Positions 23,128-33,802 of a DNA stretch of 64,000 nt are shown here, one piece after another. Each line of letters starts with the position of its first letter. Position 1 is the stretch's first letter. The translations under genes and the position numbers were made by a program. Source of the stretch: Morella rubra (Eukaryota; Streptophyta; Magnoliopsida; Fagales; Myricaceae); the NCBI GenBank assembly GCA_003952965.2, contig CM025855.1, positions 13,001,446 to 13,065,445 of the forward strand. Direction: 5' to 3'. A model generated the notes under the pieces. That model had not been told where the DNA came from. It saw only the letters and a program-made list of their open reading frames with translations, and searched no databases.

Positions 23128-24495
23128 TGTGAGTCCAGATGACAACCCAAGAAGGGGGTCAATTGAGTTATAATAAAAATTAAAACTTTTCCAAAAATAA
23201 GCTAAGATAAATAATCAAAGTTAGTATAGCACACCCGATAGCAAATAGAGAACCCATTAAAAAGAAAATAAGGGATAGAGAGATAACATCAGTATTTTAG
23301 GTTGTTCGGCCAAGAATTGCCTACGTTCACCCCCAAGGATATTTCCTTCCTTGGACTTTCTCTACTATAAACTAATAGTAATTACACCATAGCTTCTCGG
23401 GTTCTAGGAAATCATTACAAGCATTTTCTGAGGTCACACTTCAACTCTCACAACAAATCCCAAGAACCCAAAGTGAGATTTCTTATATCCTCACAGGTAG
23501 GCTTAAGTGTATCCCTACACTCTTAATAAAGAATGACTTTTTAAGCCAGATGTGCAATTGCAAAGCGCAATAATGAGCAAGAAGACAAGGTCAGAGAATG
23601 AAAGCTTTTGCCTAAGCAGGTGACAACAGTTGCTTCCTTAGGATCTGTGTTCTTCTTTCTTCTTCAAGCTCTCTCTCTCTCTCTCTTGGGAGGTTCGGTT
23701 ATAAAATGATGATGTAAGTTCTTATTTTTCTCTCTCCATCTTTTTCTATTTATTGTCATCTAGACTTGTGTGGTCCCCAAGATGCTTTATTGTACCGTTG
23801 GAGAGGTGCCCTAGACTTTTTAAATCAAAAAAATGCGCTAGCGACATTCTAGTGAAATCTGTAAAATCGCAGCATATGTCAACACATAGTCGGCATGTGT
23901 CAACACCATCATCCTTGCTTGAAATTTTGCTCTTGGGTGTCTGTAGCATGTGTCAACACTACCAAAACTGCTCTCGAGTACCACTAACATGTGTCGACAC
24001 CATCTTCCCATGTCGACTTTATCAAAACTGCTCTTATGTACCAGTGGCATGTGTCTACACCATCATAACAACTCTCAAGTGTCAACAGCATGTGTCGACT
24101 CATGTATGTCTATGTGTCGACACCATCATAGCAACTCTCGGGTATCAGTAGCTTGTGTCGACACTATCTTCACATATGTAGACACCATCAACGCTGGAAA
24201 GACTTTTTTGCAACTTGAAAGTGTCAATTTTACTCCAAATCATCTTCGAACACCTACATGTAAACCCTATGGAAATTTTAGCTTACCCAATGGTGTTATA
24301 GAGTATTGGGAGACTTTTAGAGAGAAAGATTTTCAATCATTTTGGATTGACAAGATTAAGTTCTGAAAACCTTCAAGGTGAATATAAAGAGTTTGCTATC
24401 ATCAAATCAAAAGGATTGTTCAAGGAATAACCTTGAGCTAACAATTTTTATTAGAACCCAATTCACCCCCTCTTGCGTTGTCACCTAGACTCACA
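23128..24495 (-). mobile_element. Copia-type LTR with 47-bp terminal inverted repeats
   Basis: 1368 bp from TGTGAGTCC to GGACTCACA-like (GACTCACA) ends. The outer ~47 bases are inverted repeats with about eight mismatches. Homology to 5251-6326 (inverted) covers the TTAGCTCAAGG start, the palindromic U3 and the GTAGGCAAt..CTTGGCCGAAC block. 23866-24180 has about ten TGTGTCGACACC-like words. Sequence beyond 24495 resumes a MULE transposase. I see no 5-bp target duplication (AGGTT versus TTATG). A TIR this long is odd for an LTR; a TIR transposon that captured LTR sequence is an alternative. Confidence 0.65.
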
Positions 24496-25135
24496 TTATG
24501 TCAATTTTAGAGATGCTGAACACAAAGGTGTGGCCCTAAAACACAAGCCTTAGGGAGCAGTGTCAGCCTATATTGAAAGACAGTGGGCACATGAACTGGA
24601 AGAACTAAAGAAGCTTAGTGAGCTCGCATGGAGGTACCTGTCCCTAATTGATCTGAGCATGTGGTCAAGGGCTTGGTTCCACACAACAACGAGGTCAGAA
24701 TTGTTAGTGAACAACCTAACCAAGTGTTAGAATGCATATGCATACATCATTAAGGCTTGAGACAAGCTGATCATCAGAATGTTCGAGATGACACGAAGAA
24801 AACTTATGTGTGTGTACCATCTAAAGAGGGATGGCATGAGAAAACAAGACCACATCCTTTGCCCCAAGATTCTTGAAAAGTTAGATGTAATTGGCAAAGA
24901 GTCATGCAATTACCGACCAACGTATGCTAGAGGTGGATTATTTGAAGTGGAGCACAAGCATCAATACTGGCTAAAGAATACAATTGGGATGGCCTAGAAA
25001 GATTAGAAGACGTGGTCCTGAGGAGCCATGGAAGAACCTCCATCAGATGAAGATGAGTAGGGGTGGTGTATGAGTCTGGTGCAAACAATGTAAGAAGGCG
25101 GGACACAATAAAAGAACATGTCCTAGAAGAAAGGT
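24496..25135 (+). pseudogene. MULE transposase, C-terminal part (broken)
   Basis: The frame starts directly at the LTR border with YVNFRDAEHKGVALKHKP, then ELEELKKLSELAWRYL, WSRAWFHTTTRSELLVNNLT, MFEMTRRKLMCVYHLKRDGM and ESCNYRPTYARGGLFEVEHKH. These match the post-catalytic and pre-SWIM region of MuDR-type transposases. The SWIM cysteines are not readable. A C-terminal zinc knuckle CKQCKKAGHNKRTC (C-x2-C-x4-H-x4-C) sits near 25080-25122. In-frame stops occur near 24550, 24727 and 24757. The catalytic DDE core is missing. Confidence 0.8.
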
Positions 25136-26659
25136 CGCTGCTTAGCGTTTTGCAACGAGGAATGCTGCTGCGGACGCACCTTTTGTGGGGGATGCAGAAA
25201 CTGTAAGTATTTTTGGTTGGTTTAACTTATTTTTTTAGTCACCAGATACTCACCCAATGTGTTGTATTTTTTTGCTATAATAAATAACATCTCAACAACA
25301 TGGGTTAGGCGTACATGGCGCAACACTTAACCCTACCAGTTCAGTAGCCCCATCTATGAGTAAAAGTGGTCACACTAAGAAGGAAAGATGTTCAGAGCAT
25401 GAATTACAACCACCAGTGACCACAGCCGCGGAAGTACCAACAAATGTGAAGGTATATATTTACAATTTCATGGTTTTTTATTTGAGAATAGTTTGATTAT
25501 CTTGGTAGCATATTAAACGAGTAGCGAATGTTCAGGTGCATGCATTTATAAACCAGACAATCCTTGAACATAATGAAGAAAGGAGATTGGGATTGTAAGT
25601 CTGTTTTGACTTTAACATCTTTGTGATTTTGTAAAGTATTATGTGCATTGTATTTGATAAGTGCAGTAAATGTCAACATTTATTGAATATGATTGTGTTG
25701 AAGTAGGTGTAAATTGTGCCTGAATTTTGTAATTGATTATGGTTGGTTACACAATCGCAGGAAGGGACCGACACGAAACCACATATGGGCAACACTGGTG
25801 GACCTCAAACAAAAGGAACAGTTCCGCGGATGAAAATGGGATATATGACTACAAACAATTCTTACCATTTTATTTCATATTGTAATCATTAGATTGATTG
25901 TGCATCAATATTTTGTGTTGAAAAGTTGCCAGCAAGATGAGTACATCCCAACCTACAATTGGGACATTGAGGGAAAAAGAGAAGGTTGCAGTTGTAAGAG
26001 GAAATGCATTCCAACATACTGGTGGGATCGCTTCACGAGTGAGAGCACATCAACTTGAGAGAAGGTGGTCTGGATGTCTGTCATGTCCCTCATGCTCGTA
26101 TTAGTCTCTAAGCTCTCTTTGTTGTAACAGAAGTGCATACATGGCGAGCTTACAGCACGTTCCTATCCTATGGATCTCAAGATTGTAGTAATATCCTTGG
26201 GATGTTTAAAGATTACTATATAATATAGAAAACCAACGGAAGACTTATAAAGTAAATATTCAGAAATAACTAGGAGAAAATGGAAGTCAAGTTAGAAGAA
26301 AAAGATACACCAACAAACAAACAAGTCACAAAAAAAAAAAAACAGTACTCAGGAAAAACAGAAGAAAAGAAAAACAAACCAAGCTGCTGGTGTTAGGGAT
26401 TAGGGAATACAGCTCCTAGGTTAACATAAGTAAATCTATAAAGAAATCTCCAACCTATTGTTTCGAAAATATATACAAGCACACCAAGCAAACGAAAGAA
26501 AATATAAAAAAATGTCATTATTCAAGAGGAATCTTCATCCGAGGAAACAATGAGGTCAATCCAGTCGATGTGGTTGTGGTTCGCTCCCACGGGGCTGTTT
26601 TCTCAGGGAAACTCCAGCGGCAGATCCTTCGGGATAACATAGGGCTGAGAGTCCACAAT
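25136..26659 (+). other. Decayed 3' exons of the MULE gene and unassigned flank
   Basis: Exon-like pieces follow the zinc knuckle: 25142-25201 ending at GTAAGT, about 25310-25450 ending at GTATAT, about 25762-25850, and about 25931-26070, each with an AG before it and polar, low-complexity content. These may be C-terminal exons of the transposase gene. 26160-26659 has no assigned content; on the minus strand 26519-26656 reads as an acidic C-terminus ending near IDLIVSSDEDSS, which could be a gene tail interrupted by the LTR at 26660. Confidence 0.3.
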
Positions 26660-27103
26660 TGTAACGACCCAAGGACAAGCACTAGCCACATATGTGCTTT
26701 GATTTCAAAAGGACTAGTCAAGATTGCTCTTGAAGCTCCTTGGATCATTATAAAGCCTAGTTCAACTTAGTAAGGTCCTAATGTGGGACTTGGTCCTTAT
26801 AGAATCAATCTCTCATTCATTCTCTTCTCTCACTCTATTTGAGATTCGGGGTATCACAACGATCACTTCTAAGCTGTCAGTAACCAAAGCCCGAATGTGG
26901 ATGACTAGGACATGGGTGATTAGCTCATGGGTAACAAAGGAGTCAAATATCGGCATTATCTGTCTTAGGGAAATAAATGTGGACAAACAAAGGGGTGAGT
27001 CTTAAGGACTCAGTAAGGGGGGAATGAAGCATGTGATGATAACCATGCAAACAGTACATACATGTTCAATAAGCAGTTCATAAGTCAATAAGAATACCAA
27101 TGT

Positions 27104-27210
27104 AATGATATGCAGTATGTAGTATATAGTATATAGAATGCAGTATGTAATATATAGTATATAGGATACAGTATGTAGCATGCAATATGTAGAATGCGGT
27201 ATGCAATGCT
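27104..27210. repeat. Minisatellite-like block (GCAGTATGTAGTATATAG words)
   Basis: About ten degenerate 9-10 base units built from GTATGTAGTATATAG and GAATGCAGTATG. It lies inside the 2.9-kb LTR. Confidence 0.75.
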
Positions 27211-28789
27211 CATGTCCATTTTTAATGTACCTTTCCTTTACAAATCCACTGTTTCACCCCCATAGGTAGGGTTGTGCATCTAATCTCCCCTGCACTTTAG
27301 AATAGTTCTAGGCATTCTGTTGCCCTATGACAATGGGTAAAGGCCCATTCTACCTTCTACCCCAGGGCATCCTACCCGGAAGTGATAGTTGCACTCCCCA
27401 ATGATCAGTACCGTCACCCCATATAAACTTTTTCATTGGTGTCATATCCTTTATCTCATTAATGCAAAATGCCATGCAAATGTCATGCAAATGCAATACA
27501 AAATTCATAATCAATGACATTGATACAAATTTTTCACAAAAATATGTCTTACCTTGAATCATGTAAACATGGCATCAGATCATTTCATTTTCATAAATAA
27601 CTTTGTAAAAGACTTTAGAATATATCACATCCATAATTTGTATTTATTTCAAAAATAAATATCATTTTAAATAAACTAAAATACTTAGCCAAATCAGCGA
27701 GCAATTAGACATAAAACTTTCATTAATCAAACATAGGCTAAAAATTTAAGTTTACTCATTCAAGTCCAATAGAGACTTGAGCTTCAGCTTGCGGGCATTT
27801 TCAAACAAGTTCAGTAGCTATAGAAAGCTACTTGGCCCAGCTAAAAAAAAAAAAAAAGAGGACCAAAGCCTATGGCCATTAAAATCAAAGCCCAAAGCTT
27901 AGCCAAAATACAAGAATTCCAGTTCATAAAAAACAGTACAAATGTTAGAAAATAGGTCCAATTCGAATAGACAATAAACAGACCCGTTTTTGTGAAAAAA
28001 TCAGTTTTTGACTATATCTTCAAAAATTCATAACTTATTCATCCTATATACAAATGACTCGAAATTTTGACTGGAGGCTCCTAATGGTGTCTAGTCTAAT
28101 ACCCTAAATTTTGGTTTCAATCCATTGTTTTTACTATATAAGAAAAATCAATAAGTGCACAGTTATCAAAAATTACGCTAAACTAGACTAGGTTTAACCT
28201 AATTAATCAAATCTTTCTATTTCTATGTAAATCATTGCATGAAGGATATCCTATATGTTTCTAATACCTCTTAAACACCTAGAACTGTGCCATGCAAAAT
28301 AATTACATAAAATTTACCTTAAAAATCATCTAAGGGGCAAAATGACCTAATCTTCACAATTCCTTCTAATCTTCAAAATCCCCTTGCATCTAACCAACCT
28401 AATCCCTTTTCTAACTCATGAACATCCTAATGGAAAGTTTCAGGTCACTATATGACATGTTGGTAGCCTAAAACAATATTAAAATGCTAATAACATGACT
28501 AACGTGCAAACTAACCCCTTCTGGTCTTGGTGATCTTGAAACCTACATAGAGCTTGCTGTAAAAATCCAAAACCATTAAAATAACATCAAAGATTGCAAA
28601 GCTCAATAGAACCTCAACCTTTACCAAGATTTCTTCAAAATTTCTTCTCTTTCTCCTTCCTAGGGAAATTCGGCTAGCACCCTCCCTTTTCTCCTTTCTT
28701 CTACTTCTTCTTAAGCTCTCTCTAACTCTCTCCCTCTTTCTAAGAACAACTGAATGAGCTCAGTGAAGAAACCTTCACAAGAGCTCCCT

Positions 28790-28797
28790 ATTTTATA
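28790..28797 (-). promoter_or_regulatory. TATA box of the 2.9-kb LTR
   Basis: On the minus strand this reads TATAAAAT followed by AGGGAGCTC, and is the clearest core-promoter word in the element. Confidence 0.45.
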
Positions 28798-29562
28798 CCC
28801 ATCTTGATCAAGGTTAACACCTAGGGTTAGAACTAACTATGCTAGGGGTTAGAGAGACCAAATCATCATGCCTACCACTAGATTAGGAGGTCTAGACAAG
28901 GCTTGAAGCAGCAATGGGGGAGAGGGGCAGCAGCAACTCACTAATTGACATATGGATGGTGGTTTTGCATGCATTAAATGATTGGTAATGATTGCAATAG
29001 AATTCTATGGCTTTGACCGGTTTTGAAAGTCAAAGGAGGTGGTGACATGGGCTGAAGGGAGGCCCAAAAACAAATGGTTTCTAAGCCCAAAGACATCATA
29101 TCATGCAATCCAAGCCCAAAAACACTATTTTAAGGAAAAATTCTAGAAAATAAATTATAAGATGCACGGCATACCTAGGGTAGGTCCTATTGGCTAAGAA
29201 AACAAGGGAATAAAACATAGCAAGCAAAAAGATTGAAGAAAAATAAGGTTCCTAGAAGAAATTAGGGCTAAAACAAGCAATAGGGGTATTTTAGTATTTT
29301 CCAGCAATTAAAAATAATATATAAATATATTCAATATACTGAAATGAGTAAAATAAGTAATTAAATAAAAGAGCTTGAAAAGACAAGAATGAAGATATTT
29401 TTCTCATAATTTTTGGATATGTAAAACTATTTTTAGGGATTTTTCCCTATTTAAGAACAAATAAAATAATTAAATCCGAAAATATTAATATAATTACTAT
29501 TTATAATAATTAATATGGAAAATTAGGATAAGTAAGAATATTTAGAGGGTCGGAGTGTTACA

Positions 29563-29830
29563 ATGTCTAAAGACTCAAGTATGCATTGTGGAGGCCACCT
29601 AGATGCCAGTTCTACTTGACCTCATAGAGGATAATGTAGAGCACCAAGCTGGCCCTGAAGGTGTTTAGTGTGCATGGAAAACTCCAGAAACTCAGTCAGC
29701 CTGCATGGTGTAGATCAAAGCCCAACAAAACTCAACAAAAGTGGTCGTACCAACTGTGCAAAAAGCAATAAAGAGGATGAAAGACAAACAGAAGAAGGTG
29801 GATAATAAGCAGAAAAAATATGGATGATTA
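29563..29830 (+). pseudogene. Coding remnant with a Lys-rich C-terminus
   Basis: One plus-strand frame from about 29590 reads MPVLLDLIEDNVEHQAGPEG and later KVVVPTVQKAIKRMKDKQKK before TGA at 29830, with three internal stops. It is probably a decayed terminal exon cut by the 2.9-kb LTR. Family not recognised. Confidence 0.3.
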
Positions 29831-30511
29831 ACAGAAGAAGATGAAGCCGGATTGACACTTATAAAAATCCTGCCGTTGTCATATTTTGTGATATTCTGTA
29901 ATTTTATAACTGTAGTTTTGGGTGTGGGTGCCATTTAAGGCATTCTAGTTTTGTTGTGCACACATTTTGACTGCCAGTTAGATTTAATTTTGTGCAATTA
30001 GCATGTGGGATGCAACTTGAGCCACTTGGTTTTGTTTTGAAGACGTATAGGACTGGCTTTTTGTATAGTGGTTCTTTGCATAGCGGCTTTTTGACATATT
30101 GTTGTGCCATCTATATCCTTTGCAGACAAGGCAAATCTGCAACTGTTATGAGGCATGATGAATGTGGGCATTTTCAATCTCTGTTATAAATATGTTCTCT
30201 TCTTAGATTGATTTCACTTAGAGAATGAAAATATTGACAATCAAAATAACCATAAAATTACAACATCACATCAACAATATTGTCTGCAGATTCACACCTT
30301 TATATAAAAAATAACATTTTGCATAACCAAATTTAACCAGAGATTTGTATATATCCTTCCAAATCACAAAGTTATCACAAACCTACATATTCGATAGCTA
30401 AGGTACCAGATTGCAGAGGGGAAGATATATAAACACAAACAATACTCCCTCACACACTGACTTGTTAGAAACTATAAAATACCATCAACAAACATGGCAC
30501 TCAGACAATAT
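29831..30511. other. No gene recognised
   Basis: AT-rich sequence. I see no domain, repeat or element boundary. Confidence 0.4.
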
Positions 30512-31140
30512 TCATCACTCTGGCAAGGAGAGGGAATCATCATAGGAAGTTCCACTGAAGAAGCTTGATAACATAACAATGAAGAAGAACACCCACAAAA
30601 AAACTAACACTCTCCTATACATGTGTCAATCTTGTTGATTTTAAGACTTTATGGTTTCCAACTCCGAACGAAGCTGTGAGATGACAAGTTCCAGCTCTGC
30701 AGTCGAGTTCGTTCATGTCCTATGCTCAGCCATCGACACATGATTGACTGCCTTTGTATTCAACCTTTCATGTTTCTCCCGCAGTCGTGTGAGAACCCTT
30801 TTGTCATGGACACATATTGGAGGGTCATAGCAATGGAAGAATCCGCAGGATCACCCATGCTGAAAAAGACTATGTCAACATTATTGACAAAAAACTACTT
30901 ATCCTAACTATACATGGTTTTAAAAAGTTCACAAATGTTTACAACAAAAGCTAAGTTATCCTATGCTGTAATTGGCATAGTTGAAGAATCTACAACCAAA
31001 ATTTTCTTCAATGCAAGAAGTCTTCAAACTAGCTTCAACTGAATAGTAACAAAATGGGGTCATAAACTGGGCTCCACTTCCGACTGTACTCGAACTTCCA
31101 CTACTAGCACACAGGCACACACCACTGTGAAGGTTGGAGA
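30512..31140 (-). pseudogene. GRF-type zinc-finger gene remnant
   Basis: Two minus-strand pieces fit the plant GRF zinc-finger protein layout. The upstream piece (about 31130-30962) reads GSGAQFMTPFCYYSVEASLKTSCIEENFGCRFFNYANY, given here in parts: FCYYSVEASLKTS then ENFGCRFF, where the family has a CxC and an NPGRRF-like motif. The second (30847-30512) reads CGFFHCYDPPIC, then a coiled-coil-like stretch (VLTRLREKHERLN ... ELELVISQLRSELE) and a hydrophobic C-terminal segment (YRRVLVFLWVFFFIVML). Several zinc ligands are lost, there is no good splice donor, and three stops interrupt the second piece. It is transcribed toward the MULE relic. Confidence 0.5.
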
Positions 31141-31462
31141 CAAAAGCACCATTGAAATAAATGCCTATAGTTTAATCAAACTTGAATGTGACGATAGGAT
31201 TAACTATAACCAAAGGCTAGAATAATGCGTTGTGTGACTATAGGATTAATAACAAACACAAGAACAAAATTGATTGTAATTGGAAGAAGAATACGACAGG
31301 AACAGGGAAATGGTTGAAAACAAATGCAATAGGATTAACAGCTAGCATATAAATGACTACTTATTAGTACGATGCCATTTAACCGAGATCTTCACCATAA
31401 ATGGTGGAGGGTTGCAATCAGGAATAAGGAAATGGGCAGGCTTGCGACCATGAACCACTAGG
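31141..31462. other. No gene recognised
   Basis: Short unassigned stretch between the GRF remnant and the LTR; possibly the 5' part of the GRF gene. Confidence 0.3.
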
Positions 31463-32732
31463 GTGATGGCTTTTGTTCACAATTGATATTTTAATGATTT
31501 TAATAAATGGATTAAGTTTACAAAATGGACATCTTCAAAGACAAAGACATTTTTATCAAAGAGCTAAAGACAAAAAGATTGAAGATCAAGAAGATGCAAG
31601 GAGCTCAAAAGTGAAGATTCAAAACCATAAGGTATAACCTTGTAACTTTTAGTTTTACTTTTGACAGGGATTTTAATCATACACTTGCATATCTTTCAAA
31701 CCATGCATAATCTTCTTATCACAAGTTTGACAACCAAAATGCGCTTTAAATATTTTCAAATCATCCTTATATAAACTCCAAGCCTTGGTTATACTTTTAG
31801 GAAATTGGTTTTTATAAATGAGATTTCAAAATTTTCATAAAAGGGCTTTTAATTGTAGCGGTCGCAAATGATCTGTTGCGGTCGACCTCTATATGAAGCG
31901 GATCATCCTCTACATAAAGTGGATGATGGGGCGCGTAGGACAAATTTGACAGCATTCAAATTTTATGACCATTAAGCAACGACTAGTTGAAGCGGTCGAG
32001 TGGTACAAAGGTAAAATTGTTAGATCGACCCCGAACGGTTAGAAACGGCTAGTTTTCTAATGTGGCCTATATAAAGACCTTTCCTAATGTCTCAAAACAA
32101 GAAAGATCGACCACATATCATTTCTAAAGCTTGAGAAAGATCTTAAACCTTCTTATTCATATTTCTCATATCATTCACACAAATTACATCTTCACATCCT
32201 TGTCATTGTGTAAATCAAAAGAAATAGAGCTTTCTATTTTCTTATCCACTTTTTGAGAGAGTTTAATTCTTGTATCTTCCTATTCAAGAGAAGTGATTCC
32301 TTTAGTGAGGTTGTTCACTAAAGAAGAAGCTTAGAGAGGGTATATCTCAAACTTGTTAGGTTGTGAGTGGTGCGCCCGGAAAAACCACTTGAGTTGTGAG
32401 TTTTGAGCCCGAGAAAGCACTTGTAAGGTTTTCTAGCACCTGAAAACTAGAGTGTACACTATTTGGAAGATAGTGAGAAAACCTTAAGGCTCGGTAAAGG
32501 AGCTTGAGGGGTGGATGTAGGCGGGTTTGCCGAACCACCTAAAAATCTCGTGTTTGCTTCTTTAACCTTACTCTTTACATTTAGCACTTATTTACTTATC
32601 GCATCAATACTTGCTTAATTACTTGTGCTAAATTATCTTTACTTTGTAAACACATTTTTAGGGGTTAAAAACGAAAAAGTTTGGAAACTCAATTTATCCC
32701 CCCTCTTGGGTTGCCTTAATCCTAAGATTTAC
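31463..32732 (+). mobile_element. Third copia-type LTR, related to 5251-6326
   Basis: The 3' part matches the other copies: two-base-different versions of GGATGTAGGCGGG..TTTGCCGAACCACCTAAAAATC (32512-32548) and an end AACTCAATTTATCCCCCCTC..TTGGGTTGCC down to GATTTACA at 32732. A TATA box CTATATAAAG lies at 32066-32075. The U3 here has GCGGTCG/GCGGATC repeats (31856-32000) instead of the TGTCGACA words. The 5' border is uncertain. Confidence 0.55.
32066..32075 (+). promoter_or_regulatory. TATA box of the third copia-type LTR
   Basis: CTATATAAAG, placed between the repeated U3 words and the leader, as in the copy at 5834. Confidence 0.45.
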
Positions 32733-33802
32733 ATAGGGCTCAGAGTGATGTCCTTCATCTAGTTAGGAAGAAAGGAAAGGATGTCTTAGCTGAGAGAAAA
32801 CACCAGTGAGAAGGGCATTAATCTCATCGAAATTGTCACAAAATCAAAGACTGTGGCAGTTCAAATTTGGGGGGCAAAATGGAAAAGAATGGCACGTGCT
32901 TTGCACATGATTGACTTTTCTATTCAAAATAACAGATAATTAGACGGGGGTGTAAAATGTCAAGACCCCCAAACCACATGGGTGCAAAGTGTAATTAATC
33001 TTTTTTTTTCAATGAAAAAGTGTTGGAATTTGTGAAAAAATGTAGAGATAGATGATTTGATTTGAAAACCTAAAAATTTGATTGACGAAAACTTGAAATT
33101 TTGTTGTTTGGCAATCAAAACTTTTAAAATTTTAAAAAATTGAGTTTAATACTTTTTTGGTCCTAGGTTTTTTATTCTTTTTAAGAGATCATCCTTGGGT
33201 TTGACAATTGATCATAAAGGTTCTTAGATTTTCATCATTTGTCAAAATGGTTCTTCTATTGAATTTTCGTTCATAAATTAACAGAGGAGCCACGTCAAAC
33301 CTAATAAAAAAAAATAACACGTGTAGCAAAATTAATTTAAAAATGCAAGATCAATTTTATTGCCTAAATCAATAAAATAAACACATTACAAAAGAACAAA
33401 ATCGATTAATTACTAAAAAAACATAAAAATAATGTAAGAAAGTTTGAAAAAAGAAAAAAAGAAATAGGAACCGCAAGTTATCTTATAAGTTTCTTTTAGA
33501 TATGTTTAGTTTAGATGTTAAAACAGTATTTTTTATGTTTGTGTTTTTTTTGTAAGTCGCGTAGATTCTCTTTTGAGAGTTGTGTTTATATCTAAGAACC
33601 TTTCTCAGCTTCCCTCTTCCTCTCAAAAGTACTTTTGCCTAGCACGGTACAAATTCAAAACCTCCTCCCCTTCCTACTTCTCGGTCTCAAAACCGTCCCG
33701 CCCAATGGCGCCAATCTCATAGCAGCCAACTGGGCGACAGAACCTGTTTTTATTTTGTGGGCACAAATTTGCAGTTCACAGTGCTGTAACGTGTTGCGAA
33801 CC
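32733..33802 (+). promoter_or_regulatory. Intergenic region and probable ARC3 promoter / 5' UTR
   Basis: 32733-33500 is AT-rich; 33130-33310 carries phrases of a dispersed repeat (ttttttggtcctaggtttt, gtcaaaatggttctt). From about 33560 the sequence turns pyrimidine-rich (CTTCCCTCTTCCTCTC), typical of a plant leader. A short upstream frame, ATG 33705 to TAG 33722 (MAPIS), precedes the ARC3 ATG. I cannot place a TATA box or the transcription start. Confidence 0.4.

Larger units (their letters stand above)
26660..29562 (-). mobile_element. 2.9-kb solo LTR, gypsy (Del/Tekay-like)
   Basis: The ends are TGTAACGACCC and GGGTCGGAGTGTTACA, a typical gypsy LTR TG..CA pair with a short inverted repeat. 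No gag or pol frames occur inside. On the minus strand a TATA box (TATAAAAT at complement of 28790-28797) is followed by GGGAGCTC, giving the orientation. A plus-strand low-complexity block of AGTATATAG/TGCAGTATG words lies at 27104-27210. No 5-bp duplication is seen (ACAAT versus ATGTC), so a partner may have been lost. Confidence 0.6.

Noticed and set aside
33635..33802. Extended ARC3 N-terminus with 56 extra residues upstream of ATG 33803
   Set aside because: The frame is open but has no ATG before 33803; the apparent start is TTG. The sequence is a pyrimidine-rich leader.
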